Under the pieces are notes generated by a model. The model saw only the letters and a list, made by a program, of their open reading frames with translations. It was not told where the DNA came from and made no database searches. The translations under genes and the position numbers were made by a program. A DNA stretch of 64,000 nt. Origin: Coxiellaceae bacterium. GTDB lineage: Bacteria > Pseudomonadota > Gammaproteobacteria > Coxiellales > Coxiellaceae. The stretch spans positions 186,001 to 250,000 of the forward strand of contig JARGPC010000001.1 of the NCBI GenBank assembly GCA_029212885.1, read 5' to 3'. Of this stretch, positions 19,495-27,642 are shown piece by piece; position 1 is the stretch's first letter, and every line of letters begins with the position of its first letter.

Positions 19495-20217
19495 TTAAAA
19501 AGAGAAATGGTAAGCTAAATCAATATAGCCTTGATACAGGAATGGTACGTACTTGATCACAGGACCATCCGCTGCCTTACCATAACCCGTATAATACTGG
19601 AATGCAGTTTCCGCTGTTAGGTGACGATTAATCACAAATATCAGACCAACACCAAATGTAGCACCCACGTGGTTAGTCGGCGGGAAAATATCTTCATACT
19701 CTTCAAAACTACGATGCACAACTCCTAGCCCAGCACTAGCAAAAGCAAAGAAACTGTCCGTATCCCTCACCGGCACAATAAATTTACCCACGAAGCCGAA
19801 TGCATAGGTATTGGTATGGAGGTAACGCGTAATGGGGTCATCGTCTTGAACATTATCATTATTCCAATAAATGCTCCACGGATCGAATTTTAGAGTAGTA
19901 CGAGGAAAATGGCTGTAACTAAACTCAAAGGCAAACATTTTACTAAATTGATAGCCCACCATAACGCCACCGGTTACACCAGTATCATCCGCTGACACTG
20001 GACTAACAGATGATGCCGCCTGTCCTGGCATAGCAGTTAACATACTCCAATCAGTTGAACCGTAACCAAGCGAAGCACCAATATAGAAAGGGTAAGGAGT
20101 GTTAAAATCGACTGACTTTCTATTTTCTTTACTTTGAATGCCACCGGCAAAAATTGACAATGAAACACCCGCCAAAACAACAGCCAAACAAATACGCAAC
20201 ACCTGTTTCACGCCCAC
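19495..20217 (-). CDS. Outer membrane beta-barrel protein (OmpA/OmpW-like barrel)
   Basis: 240 residues with a signal peptide (about 1-25: charged start, hydrophobic core, SIFAGG). Alternating strands such as FYIGASLGYGSTDW, GGVMVGYQFSKMFAFEFSYSH, AFASAGLGVVHR and ATFGVGLIFVINRHLTAE fit an 8-stranded barrel. The C-terminus ends YIDLAYHFSF with the terminal Phe needed for Bam insertion. Such proteins serve as adhesins or small porins; the specific role is unknown. It follows the 8-Cys protein gene by 26 bp in the same direction. Confidence 0.82.
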   Translation of the reverse strand: MGVKQVLRICLAVVLAGVSLSIFAGGIQSKENRKSVDFNTPYPFYIGASLGYGSTDWSMLTAMPGQAASSVSPVSADDTGVTGGVMVGYQFSKMFAFEFSYSHFPRTTLKFDPWSIYWNNDNVQDDDPITRYLHTNTYAFGFVGKFIVPVRDTDSFFAFASAGLGVVHRSFEEYEDIFPPTNHVGATFGVGLIFVINRHLTAETAFQYYTGYGKAADGPVIKYVPFLYQGYIDLAYHFSF

Positions 20218-20243
20218 CCCTTACTGATATATTTTTTTATTAA

Positions 20244-20663
20244 TTAGAAACCACAACCACCAGCATTTCTAGCTGCTATTGCTTTATTCTGGTAGTTCAC
20301 GCAGTTATTGTAGATAGCATCTCTTTCTGCTGCACTTAAACCCGCTGCATCAGCATAGCGCTTCTCGTAAGAGCAACGAAAGCCAACACTACCGCGGTGC
20401 AAGTTACCTTTAATGAACCCCCAAGAGCAACTACCTGGTAGCGAAATTTTAGTCTTCATTTGCTTACAGCCGTTCACTGCAACTTTAGCAAAACAAGCAA
20501 CATTCCTGTCATCCATATTACCCAAATCTTCTGAGCAAAAGTTAGCCTGACTAAGTTGAGCACCCGTACATGTCATCTCCAATAAAGGATCACCAGCCAA
20601 AACGTTACCAGCCAATACACAACCAGCAATTGCAGATAGAACTGCCATTGAAAATCTTTTCAT
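20244..20663 (-). CDS. Secreted cysteine-rich small protein
   Basis: 139 residues; signal peptide to about residue 23 (GNVLAG). The mature part contains eight cysteines, consistent with four disulfides in the periplasm or outside the cell. The start at 20663 has AAGGA seven bases upstream; a TTG at 20666 is possible but badly spaced. No family recognised. It is encoded just upstream of the beta-barrel gene, so both may be envelope or surface components. Confidence 0.72.
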   Translation of the reverse strand: MKRFSMAVLSAIAGCVLAGNVLAGDPLLEMTCTGAQLSQANFCSEDLGNMDDRNVACFAKVAVNGCKQMKTKISLPGSCSWGFIKGNLHRGSVGFRCSYEKRYADAAGLSAAERDAIYNNCVNYQNKAIAARNAGGCGF

Positions 20664-20743
20664 CAATTTTTCCTTATAGTTTTTCGTTATGTAGAATTAC
20701 ATTAGCCACATTAACGACACGACCTAAAAAAAGGCTTTCAAGT

Positions 20744-20854
20744 ATGCCACAGCAGCTATCAAAAGCAATAAAAAACTACTTGAGCTGGATACAATTTGAA
20801 CAAGACGTAAACAACAACGCCAGTTGTCTTTACTTAAGTGAGCCGCTACAATGA
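20744..20854 (+). CDS. Possible 36-residue small protein
   Basis: Short frame starting MPQQLSKAIKNYLSWIQFEQ, preceded by AAAGG nine bases upstream and ending 33 bp before the OmpA-like lipoprotein gene. It would be hydrophilic and amphipathic with no signal peptide. Evidence is only the ribosome site and position; it could equally be part of the leader of the downstream gene. Confidence 0.3.
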   Translation: MPQQLSKAIKNYLSWIQFEQDVNNNASCLYLSEPLQ

Positions 20855-20887
20855 GTTAACCAACAGGAACGCTTATTAAGGAACCTC

Positions 20888-21472
20888 ATGCGCTCACTCG
20901 CTCGCCGACTTTTGTTGATTGTTCTTGCTACCGCTTGTGTATTAAGCTTAACCGCTTGTCATAAAGGGCTGCAGTTACCATCTCCCCGCCCTTATACGGG
21001 CAGTACCACTGAGCATTACAACATGTTAACCGAGCTGCATAAGCAAGGTGTTGGTGTGATTGAAGTGGGTTCAACGCTGACCTTGATTTTACCAACAGAT
21101 TGTTTCTTCCTAAACACTTCGACGGAAATGAAACCTTATCGTAAACGTACAATGATACTCATTGCTAAATTGGTTAAGACTTACCCACAAACACCCATTA
21201 CTGTTTCAGGCCATACCGACATTGTGTACACCAGACAGCAACAGCAGAAAAACTCTTTCTACTATGCTCGTGCGGTAGCCGGCTACTTGTGGAACCATGG
21301 TGTCTCGATGCGTTATGTTCGTGTGATTCCAGATGCCGCCAAAGTGAATGTATCCACCAATAAGAATCCACGTGGAGCGGCGGATAATCGTCGGGTGGAA
21401 ATATATATTGGTCTAAAACATGAGGCTAAGCTAGTACAAGCTGATACTGTCGAGCTAGCAACCCACAAGTGA
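20888..21472 (+). CDS. OmpA-family lipoprotein, possibly IcmN/DotK-like
   Basis: 194 residues. Lipoprotein signal with lipobox LTAC (Cys24). An OmpA-like peptidoglycan-binding domain follows (about 60-185): LPTDCFF, PITVSGHTDIVYT, YYARAVAGYLWNHGVS and the closing NRRVEIYI. The GV-V-EVG-TLTLILPTD lead-in resembles IcmN/DotK lipoproteins of the Dot/Icm type IVB secretion system, but the same lead-in occurs in other OmpA lipoproteins and no other dot/icm gene is in the window. A TTAAGGAA site is seven bases before the ATG. Its end overlaps the next gene on the other strand by 47 bp. Confidence 0.8.
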   Translation: MRSLARRLLLIVLATACVLSLTACHKGLQLPSPRPYTGSTTEHYNMLTELHKQGVGVIEVGSTLTLILPTDCFFLNTSTEMKPYRKRTMILIAKLVKTYPQTPITVSGHTDIVYTRQQQQKNSFYYARAVAGYLWNHGVSMRYVRVIPDAAKVNVSTNKNPRGAADNRRVEIYIGLKHEAKLVQADTVELATHK

Positions 21473-21821
21473 TCATATTGAGAAACTGCACTAAGCTGGT
21501 GAGGCCTTTATAGTCATAGGGCAACATCGCTGGAGTTGCGCTATCCACTGTGACTGCTGTCACCTGCCTTTCAGCTTCATTGATAATGGTGCTGGCTGCT
21601 AACACGACCTGCTCTGCACTCATTTTCAGTTGTTTGCGAATTTCAAGCGCCGCCATCTCCATATCGCCGCAAGCTTGCTCCCAGCAATCGCGCATTTGAT
21701 AGAAGGTATTAACCACATTATCGTAAGTGTCTCGACTGAGATCACCGCTATCTTCTTGAACTACAGCTCTTTCTAGCTCATGAGCCATCTTATTACTAAT
21801 TACACTATGTACATGTTCCAT
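21426..21821 (-). CDS. Hypothetical helical protein
   Basis: 131 residues, mostly helical, with no signal peptide. Acidic N-terminal half with predicted amphipathic helices (MAHELERAVVQEDSGDLS; MEMAALEIRKQLKMSAEQVV) and a more hydrophobic C-terminus (LTSLVQFLNMITCGLLARQY). AGGTG lies eight bases upstream of the ATG. The 47-bp tail overlap with the lipoprotein gene is long but both frames look coding. Not recognised. Confidence 0.5.
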   Translation of the reverse strand: MEHVHSVISNKMAHELERAVVQEDSGDLSRDTYDNVVNTFYQMRDCWEQACGDMEMAALEIRKQLKMSAEQVVLAASTIINEAERQVTAVTVDSATPAMLPYDYKGLTSLVQFLNMITCGLLARQYQLVLA

Positions 21822-22140
21822 CTATAACACCTAGAAAAATTAATTATCCATACATATAAAAACATTAACTACAGTGTAAGACTCCAAGCTTAACAAAAGC
21901 TTAAAAATCCCAGCAGGTCGGCAGATATTTAATAATGTTATCAATGGATTAGATTATAATGATAATGTAAGTTTTCGGTCAATCCAGCAACTATATGCGA
22001 ATATATAATGACTTAACCAAAGACATAGCGACAGCTTCGGTGCACTGTGATTGTTATCAGGGCGTGAATATAAAGGACTTTAATCTCAAATCAACATGAC
22101 CCACATACGCTGCACGGTGATTATTATCAAGGCGTACAGC
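21822..22140. other. Non-coding stretch with an imperfect 25-bp direct repeat
   Basis: No gene is seen. Two copies of TGCACTGTGATTGTTATCAG-GGCGT-type sequence lie at 22041-22065 and 22111-22135 (22 of 25 bases identical), exactly 70 bases apart. The stretch leads directly into a palindromic repeat and the 128-bp repeats, so the whole 21822-22631 segment is a repeat island. Confidence 0.6.
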
Positions 22141-22141
22141 T

Positions 22142-22242
22142 TGTCATCCCGCACCTGTCTTTGTCATCCCGGCCCCCGAGCCTGGATCCATACATCACCC
22201 TGGATCCCGGATAATCGACCTCGTCGATTTCCGGGATGACAC
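22142..22242. repeat. Palindromic repeat (TCATCCCGG family), second location
   Basis: Contains TTGTCATCCCGCACCTG, TTGTCATCCCGGCCCCCGAG, then CTGGATCCCGG and the complementary TTTCCGGGATGACA at the right end; an inner hairpin is formed by the ATCGACCTCGTCGAT loop. It shares its arms with the cluster at 19343-19492 and the copy inside the sphingomyelinase gene, and is not coding here. Confidence 0.8.
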
Positions 22243-22250
22243 ATCTCCAT

Positions 22251-22631
22251 TTAACGTTCAGTAGTGCGGTAAGTTTGGACGATTAGTGCTATGAAAAAAT
22301 GCGCAGTGTATACAACATACATGAATATTTTGTGCAGCGTTGAATTCTCAAGATTGCCCACTAATACGCCTTAATGGTTTAACGTTCAGTAGTGCGGCAA
22401 GTTTGGACGATTAGTGCTATGAAAAAATGCGCAGTGTATACAACATACATGAATATTTTGTGCAGCGTTGAATTCTCAAGATTGCCCACTAATACGCCTT
22501 AATGGTTTAACGTTCAGTAGTGCGGCAAGTTTGGACGATTAGTGCTATGAAAAAATGCGCAGTGTATACAACATACATGAGTATTTTTGAGTAGCGCTAA
22601 TCGTCCAAAATTACCCACTAATGGACGTTAA
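22251..22631. repeat. Three 128-bp tandem copies of a MITE-like element
   Basis: Units begin at 22251, 22379 and 22507, each with TTAACGTTCAGTAGTGCGG. Copies 1 and 2 are almost identical; copy 3 differs after about 22589. Copy 3 has imperfect terminal inverted repeats of about 38 bp: the left end at 22507-22545 and the complement of it at 22594-22631 (shared core TTTGGACGATTAG), with TTAA at both outer ends. This is the structure of a miniature inverted-repeat transposable element, with the first two units looking like a truncated copy that was tandemly duplicated. The array stops 2 bp before the stop codon of the next minus-strand gene. Confidence 0.85.
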
Positions 22632-22633
22632 AC

Positions 22634-23488
22634 CTACATGCGCCAATCGGCCTGCATTACATTGCCTGATTGGACTGTCATCCGATTTAAAGAATTCGGC
22701 GTCGTATAGTAAAAGATATTACTCCAATCATAAGCAAATGTTTCGAGCGTATTGTTAGCAAACACGCTGGCATCGGCGTGTTCACGCGTAGCGACCATCA
22801 AATTATTGGTGCGCAAGTATTGACCGGCATATTGTTGCTTATTGTAGAGCCGCACACGCATGTCATGAACCACGCCAGCGAGTCGAATCATACCAGAGCC
22901 GGTACCGAGCATTTGCATGTGATGACTTTGGATCCAACCGATATCGATATTGCCGCTGCCGCGTGAATTCAGCCAATTAACGGTCATTTTTCCATCTAAA
23001 TTCACATTGCGTGTACTGTCATCATCGATAGCCATGCCGTTACTTATTATATGATCACCGACCACTAAGATATTTCCAGTGACAAACAAGCCATTGAGGT
23101 CTTTGACATTGACATCGATGTGCATGGTTTCACCTTTATTCATCCAATTTTCGTTGTCTATGTATAGGACACCATTATCAACCCAGAGCACTGGCACTTC
23201 TTGTTTATTTTTTTTACCACGGTTTACATAGTCGTGATAATTTTGCAGCGTTACGCTTTGATAAGCTTTGCTGCCGTGGATAAATAAATCGATATTGCCA
23301 TTAGCGACGATGGCATAAAATGGACTAAGCTGAAAGGTTTGATCACGACTAGCTGGCATACGCTCATGATCCTTGGACAATTGCCGACCAAGCTTGCCAT
23401 GTTCAATTTTACCTGCCGATGCAGTCAGAGCGACTAGCAGTAATAATCCTGACAATAGCGCGGTGCAAAGTCGTTTTGCGTTCAGCAT
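22634..23488 (-). CDS. Exported GIN-domain (DUF2807-like) protein
   Basis: 284 residues; signal peptide 1-25 (LLLLVALTASAG). The body is a repetitive right-handed beta structure: FYAIVANGNIDLFIHG, then DLNGLFVTGNILVV, VNWLNSRGSGNIDIGW, MQMLGTGSGMIRLAG, the N/D-G-S/T-G turn pattern of head-GIN/DUF2807 domains, which are found in envelope and putative adhesin proteins. Function unknown. Its stop codon abuts the MITE-like array at 22251-22631, so the repeat hairpins form its 3' untranslated region. Confidence 0.75.
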   Translation of the reverse strand: MLNAKRLCTALLSGLLLLVALTASAGKIEHGKLGRQLSKDHERMPASRDQTFQLSPFYAIVANGNIDLFIHGSKAYQSVTLQNYHDYVNRGKKNKQEVPVLWVDNGVLYIDNENWMNKGETMHIDVNVKDLNGLFVTGNILVVGDHIISNGMAIDDDSTRNVNLDGKMTVNWLNSRGSGNIDIGWIQSHHMQMLGTGSGMIRLAGVVHDMRVRLYNKQQYAGQYLRTNNLMVATREHADASVFANNTLETFAYDWSNIFYYTTPNSLNRMTVQSGNVMQADWRM

Positions 23489-23635
23489 AAGGTTCCACCT
23501 TTGGTTTAACTGTGAGCAGCTTCACCCGTATTATACCAGCTATTTCCGCTTTACCAAGCAGTTTAAGAAGGAACGAAAACACGCTCCCCCTTAAAAATCG
23601 CCCACGCTTTGCGAGTCACAAAAAGACTAAAAGTC

Positions 23636-24586
23636 CTATCGTGGCGGTGCCATGACGGATAAAGGCACGCCGAAAGAAACAGTAGATGTTGATGACTGAG
23701 CCGAGCCAGCTGAGCCACCACTTGAGCGTTTTCGCCACTGACTCGCCATTGCTGCTTGCTGATGCCCTCTAATCTCATTTAAAGAGGCCCCTTTTTGAGG
23801 AAAGTTCGCTTGGCAAGCTTCCCAGATCCCGCGTTGTTCGGTAATGCGGCATGCGCCACCTACTAGCTTGGGTGTGCATTGAGCAAAGTTATCTTGGGCT
23901 ATATGCTGACGTAAAGTTTCAACAAACCTAATCACCGGCGTCCATCGTGTGCGATCACTCAATTCATACGTTTTATCAATAAACAGATCTAAAGCCACGG
24001 CCTCAATTCGCAACGACCGCATACCCTCAACAGTCATTTCACCGTTTTCGATCTGTTCCAAAATCTTAAGACCAGGCTCAATATATTTATTACGCAACGC
24101 CCTCAAGTGAGGCAGCACACCACTCACACGAAACCTAAAATCTTCCAGTACTAATTCAGCGTGTTGCTGCAATAAAAAATTGACTTGTTGACCCGTGACA
24201 GTGCTAGGTTTTGACAGCGGCCTTACTGAAAAAGGCGATGCACCACTTTCTAAAGCAAGCTGCACATCACACGGTGATAGTTTAAGTTCAGATTTTTCAA
24301 ACTTTTCCTCAGCGTGTTGCGCTGCAACTGCTTTTTCCAATTGTGCATTTTGTTTTGCTATGTGTGTCGCCGCATATTCACTAGACCAGGTTTTGCTATC
24401 GACATGTTGGTATGACACAGTTTTCGGTTTTTCAAAATCACTGCTATTCAATAACAGCTCAGCCAATTCAACTTTAGCCTCTGCCAATGCAACTTCAGCA
24501 ACAAGCTTTTCAGCCAGATTGCATGCAAATATTAAATCTGTATTAGCATCATTCAACTTCTGTCTTGCTAAATCTATACGACTCAT
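23636..24586 (-). CDS. Hypothetical cytosolic or secreted protein, partly coiled coil
   Basis: 316 residues, no signal peptide. The N-terminal 50 residues form an Ala/Leu/Glu-rich helix (LAEKLVAEVALAEAKVELAEL) typical of coiled coil; a mixed middle domain (about 100-265) follows, and the C-terminal 35 residues are Ser/Gly/Thr-rich and probably disordered. No family recognised. Lineage-restricted coiled-coil proteins in such genomes are sometimes secretion substrates, but nothing in the sequence proves it. Monocistronic, with GGGGGAG just before the ATG. Confidence 0.6.
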   Translation of the reverse strand: MSRIDLARQKLNDANTDLIFACNLAEKLVAEVALAEAKVELAELLLNSSDFEKPKTVSYQHVDSKTWSSEYAATHIAKQNAQLEKAVAAQHAEEKFEKSELKLSPCDVQLALESGASPFSVRPLSKPSTVTGQQVNFLLQQHAELVLEDFRFRVSGVLPHLRALRNKYIEPGLKILEQIENGEMTVEGMRSLRIEAVALDLFIDKTYELSDRTRWTPVIRFVETLRQHIAQDNFAQCTPKLVGGACRITEQRGIWEACQANFPQKGASLNEIRGHQQAAMASQWRKRSSGGSAGSAQSSTSTVSFGVPLSVMAPPR

Positions 24587-24671
24587 AACTCCCCCAAGCT
24601 CTATATTGTTATTTAATCGCGAATTATACCAATAATTTTTATAAAGGGGAGCTTATACCACTAATGAAACA

Positions 24672-25535
24672 TTAAGGGCGGCTTAACCACTGCTGATAAG
24701 CCGGTTGTAGCTGCTGCCAGCGCTGCCATGCTTGCCGCTTTTGCTTTGCACCAAAATGATTCATCATTGATTGCAAATGATTATCGGTCACGGTAAATAC
24801 TTTGATATTAGGGTAGTGTTGCTGAAAATAATCATAGACTTGTTGGTCATTGCTATTTGTATCATCAACAAACACAATCGCTTTAGGGTATTGCCCTAAG
24901 CGCACAAACAAACAATCAAGCATCGCTCCTTTATTTTGCCCCGACACAAAATAAACGGCACGATCTAAACTCGCATCGCGACCGGAAGCACTGACTTGGC
25001 ACAAGCGATCGCTTGGTTTAAATGTTGGTAACACTTGTTTGCTGTGATAAGTAAAATGCAGGTGTGCTTGTTGCAAACTTTCCTCAGTAACTTTATCCAT
25101 CTCCGGCCCACGCGCCGTTTCAACCAACACTGGTACTTTTTGTTTTTCAAAACGATCGATCATATGCACTAACTTGTGCTCTGTTGGCCGCATAGGAATC
25201 ACGCCAAACAAAAAGCGTTGTTCAGTTAATAGTTCTGGCACAGAGTGCGCCATCAATTGTTTTGAATCGGGATGGTTTTTTAATAAATCGCTTTGCCAAT
25301 TATACCAAGCGACACCACCCAAATAGCCATCCAGTTTTTTATCTGTGGTTTCCAAAGTGTTATCGTCATCAAATACCAGCAACATATCTTTACCGTATTG
25401 TTGATGCACTTGATTGACCAAATGCTTAAAATCTGCTGAGACTAAGTTACGCATTTGATATTCGCCAGGCAATGCCTCGGCTGCAGATGCTGCAGTAAAA
25501 GTTAACGACAATAAAACGATTAATAATTTTTTCAT
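24672..25535 (-). CDS. Exported HAD-like DUF2608 protein
   Basis: 287 residues with a signal peptide (1-19, TAASAA). It shows a HAD-phosphatase skeleton: LLVFDDDNTL (motif I, with Asp in place of the second nucleophile context), the VLVETARG segment, SGQNKGAML (Lys motif) and AIVFVDDTNSN (acidic motif). DUF2608 proteins are found largely in Legionella, Coxiella and relatives; activity is not established. It overlaps the ankyrin gene upstream by 4 bp and so shares its operon. Confidence 0.8.
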   Translation of the reverse strand: MKKLLIVLLSLTFTAASAAEALPGEYQMRNLVSADFKHLVNQVHQQYGKDMLLVFDDDNTLETTDKKLDGYLGGVAWYNWQSDLLKNHPDSKQLMAHSVPELLTEQRFLFGVIPMRPTEHKLVHMIDRFEKQKVPVLVETARGPEMDKVTEESLQQAHLHFTYHSKQVLPTFKPSDRLCQVSASGRDASLDRAVYFVSGQNKGAMLDCLFVRLGQYPKAIVFVDDTNSNDQQVYDYFQQHYPNIKVFTVTDNHLQSMMNHFGAKQKRQAWQRWQQLQPAYQQWLSRP

Positions 25536-26935
25536 AGCCCCTCTTCACCCGCAAATGGGTCATCTTTTAAGTCTAATAATTTCAATAAGTTTTTACCGGC
25601 ATCGGTGCGCTTTAATTGATGGTAAGTTTCAAGGTAATTAGTGATCACATAATCGTATTCACTATCTTTTAATAGTTTAATAATTTTCTTGGCACGCTGA
25701 ATATCTTTTTGATATTTTGCACCGCAACGTTGAAATAATACGGCCGCCATCTGTGCCGCTTTTGATGCTTTACGTGCTGGGCTCGCCTGATGAAAATCTT
25801 GCATACAAAATTGCAAAGCACGATCTTTATCCCACTCTTCCCATTGACGATAAAACCTAATCGCCGGATGATCACGCGCGATAATCGCCGGCATTTTTTC
25901 GTTCATATTTTGCGTAAGATAAAATAGCGACAACGGAATCGCTGCTTCAACATTCGCCCAGGAACAGTTACCACTGATTTGGCGCTTTAACATCAAGCGT
26001 GTTACCGGCTGCAAGTCCAACATGGCTGGCAACTGTGTCTCAATAAAATGTGCGCTGCTTTTTTCATACAAACATTTTTTGACTAGATCATAATTAAATA
26101 AATTGGGCCGACCCATGCGACCAATAGCTAGATGATCGGCAAAAGCATTAACGCGGCGGCGGTTACATATTGCTAAAAAATTGCCGTATTTCACTAAGGT
26201 AATCGCATGTCCTTGATAACCCACTGGGATAATCACCAAGTCATGATTGATAAGTCGCTTGATTTGTATGGCATGATTCGCCGCTTGGGTTTGGTAATGC
26301 TGATAACGAATCAACTCACGTGCACGGTATAGCGCATCGATCACCATACTCACGCGATCAAAATGTTCACGCAAATGCTTGGCGGCAAAATTACGTTGGT
26401 GATCTTGCAGTGAGTGACGAATAATATCTAAACTCGACTCTAAGAAGAACCCCTCTAAATCAACTTCAGTAAACTTACCATCAGCATCAACAATATCGAC
26501 CTGACCCACCAAATCATATCGGTGGCCTAATAATTTGGCATTAACGAAATCTTGTGCGAACTGTAAGCTAGCTCCACGCTCACGTAACAACATCATCACT
26601 TCACGCTGTTCACGCAGATAAGGCTTAACTAGTACTGGCTCACTGGCCGTTGTGTAAGCATTTGGATTCGCGCCGTGAGTCAAAAGCAGGTCACACATTT
26701 TAAGGTTGGCATTTTCCGCTGCCCAATGTAATGCTGTGCCACCAGTTAAATCTTGTTGATTTACTTCAGGGTGATAACCCAATAAAAACTCGGCCATGTT
26801 TACATCATCAGCGATAGTTGCTTCTATGATTGGTGGATATCCGTACTCATCCAATTCATTGAGTGGCGCACCAGCTTGCAAGTAACGTGCCGCTAATTGT
26901 GTGTCGCCAGATATAATCGCATTCGCTAAACTCAT
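25532..26935 (-). CDS. Ankyrin-repeat protein with cysteine-protease-like domain
   Basis: 467 residues. Three to four ankyrin repeats at about 1-125 (e.g. GGTALHWAAENANLKMCDLL). The C-terminal domain contains GHAITLVKYG (His243), CNRR (Asn258) and QISGNCSWAN (Gln319, Cys324), i.e. a His-Asn-Gln-Cys order as in clan CE cysteine proteases. Ankyrin plus cysteine-protease-like folds are known in the Legionella effector AnkH. No signal peptide; a type IVB substrate role is an inference. It is the middle gene of a three-gene set (2 bp after the upstream gene, 4 bp overlap with DUF2608). Confidence 0.78.
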   Translation of the reverse strand: MSLANAIISGDTQLAARYLQAGAPLNELDEYGYPPIIEATIADDVNMAEFLLGYHPEVNQQDLTGGTALHWAAENANLKMCDLLLTHGANPNAYTTASEPVLVKPYLREQREVMMLLRERGASLQFAQDFVNAKLLGHRYDLVGQVDIVDADGKFTEVDLEGFFLESSLDIIRHSLQDHQRNFAAKHLREHFDRVSMVIDALYRARELIRYQHYQTQAANHAIQIKRLINHDLVIIPVGYQGHAITLVKYGNFLAICNRRRVNAFADHLAIGRMGRPNLFNYDLVKKCLYEKSSAHFIETQLPAMLDLQPVTRLMLKRQISGNCSWANVEAAIPLSLFYLTQNMNEKMPAIIARDHPAIRFYRQWEEWDKDRALQFCMQDFHQASPARKASKAAQMAAVLFQRCGAKYQKDIQRAKKIIKLLKDSEYDYVITNYLETYHQLKRTDAGKNLLKLLDLKDDPFAGEEGL

Positions 26936-26937
26936 CG

Positions 26938-27642
26938 TTACATTCCACCCGGCCTAGGTTGCGGCGAAGTTCGCGGTTGCGCTTGCGGCTTTGCACCAGG
27001 GCGTAATTCTGGGTCTTTTTGTGCTTCAGCAGCATGCACATTATTATCAGTCACCGGATTCATTTTGGCATCGGTACCATCAAACTGCGGGCTATTGCCA
27101 ATCAATGGGTGCGATTGGATGCCCGATTGCGCCGCCATCTCAGCCGCTTGTTCAAACCCGGCTTCTTCACCTAATATATTCGGCTGACGAATCTCTGCCG
27201 CCATATCACCATATTTGGCTTCACTTTGTCGATCAGCTAAACGACGGTCGTACTCTCGATTAGGATCAAACTCATCGTTATCATTAAGGTGAAAATTTTC
27301 TTCTGAGTCATCAATCTCAACTTCACCAAGGTAAATCACCTCATCAGTTAAAGTACCCGCTAATAAACGAATATTACTGACTGTTTTATCGCCAAGCTCA
27401 TCATGCTCGAGCGTTAAGCGATACACCCCCGGCGGCACAACAAATACTGGTCGCGCATCACGTGAGGTAAAATTTTCTGGTAACGGTGTTTTGGCTTTAG
27501 CTTTTTTATCTTCGGCTAGATACGTGGCTTCTAAGCGCCAAAATAACCCTTCATTTAAAACTGTATAAGAACCTTTGGCCAAACTCACCGCAGTGAGCTG
27601 TAAACGAGCCGAGTGTGGAAGTGCCGTTACATTACTAGCCAT
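26938..27642 (-). CDS. Hypothetical protein with disordered Pro-rich tail
   Basis: 234 residues, no signal peptide. A beta-rich N-terminal domain (about 10-115; VFVVPPGVYRLTLEHDELG resembles transthyretin-like or PEGA-type surface folds) is followed by an acidic segment (EIDDSEENFHLNDNDEFD) and a Pro/Gln/Arg tail (PGAKPQAQPRTSPQPRPGGM). Not recognised. It overlaps elaA upstream by 8 bp and precedes the ankyrin gene by 2 bp, so it probably belongs with that operon. Confidence 0.6.
   Translation of the reverse strand: MASNVTALPHSARLQLTAVSLAKGSYTVLNEGLFWRLEATYLAEDKKAKAKTPLPENFTSRDARPVFVVPPGVYRLTLEHDELGDKTVSNIRLLAGTLTDEVIYLGEVEIDDSEENFHLNDNDEFDPNREYDRRLADRQSEAKYGDMAAEIRQPNILGEEAGFEQAAEMAAQSGIQSHPLIGNSPQFDGTDAKMNPVTDNNVHAAEAQKDPELRPGAKPQAQPRTSPQPRPGGM

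Noticed and set aside
22290..22373. Short frame starting MKKCAVYTTYMNIL in each 128-bp repeat
   Set aside because: About 27 codons, no ribosome site, lost in the third copy; best explained as chance within the repeat.
24195..24635. 146-residue plus-strand frame antisense to the 316-residue gene
   Set aside because: Composition (runs of Ser, Ala, Phe, Cys) mirrors the opposite-strand coiled-coil coding sequence; no ribosome site.
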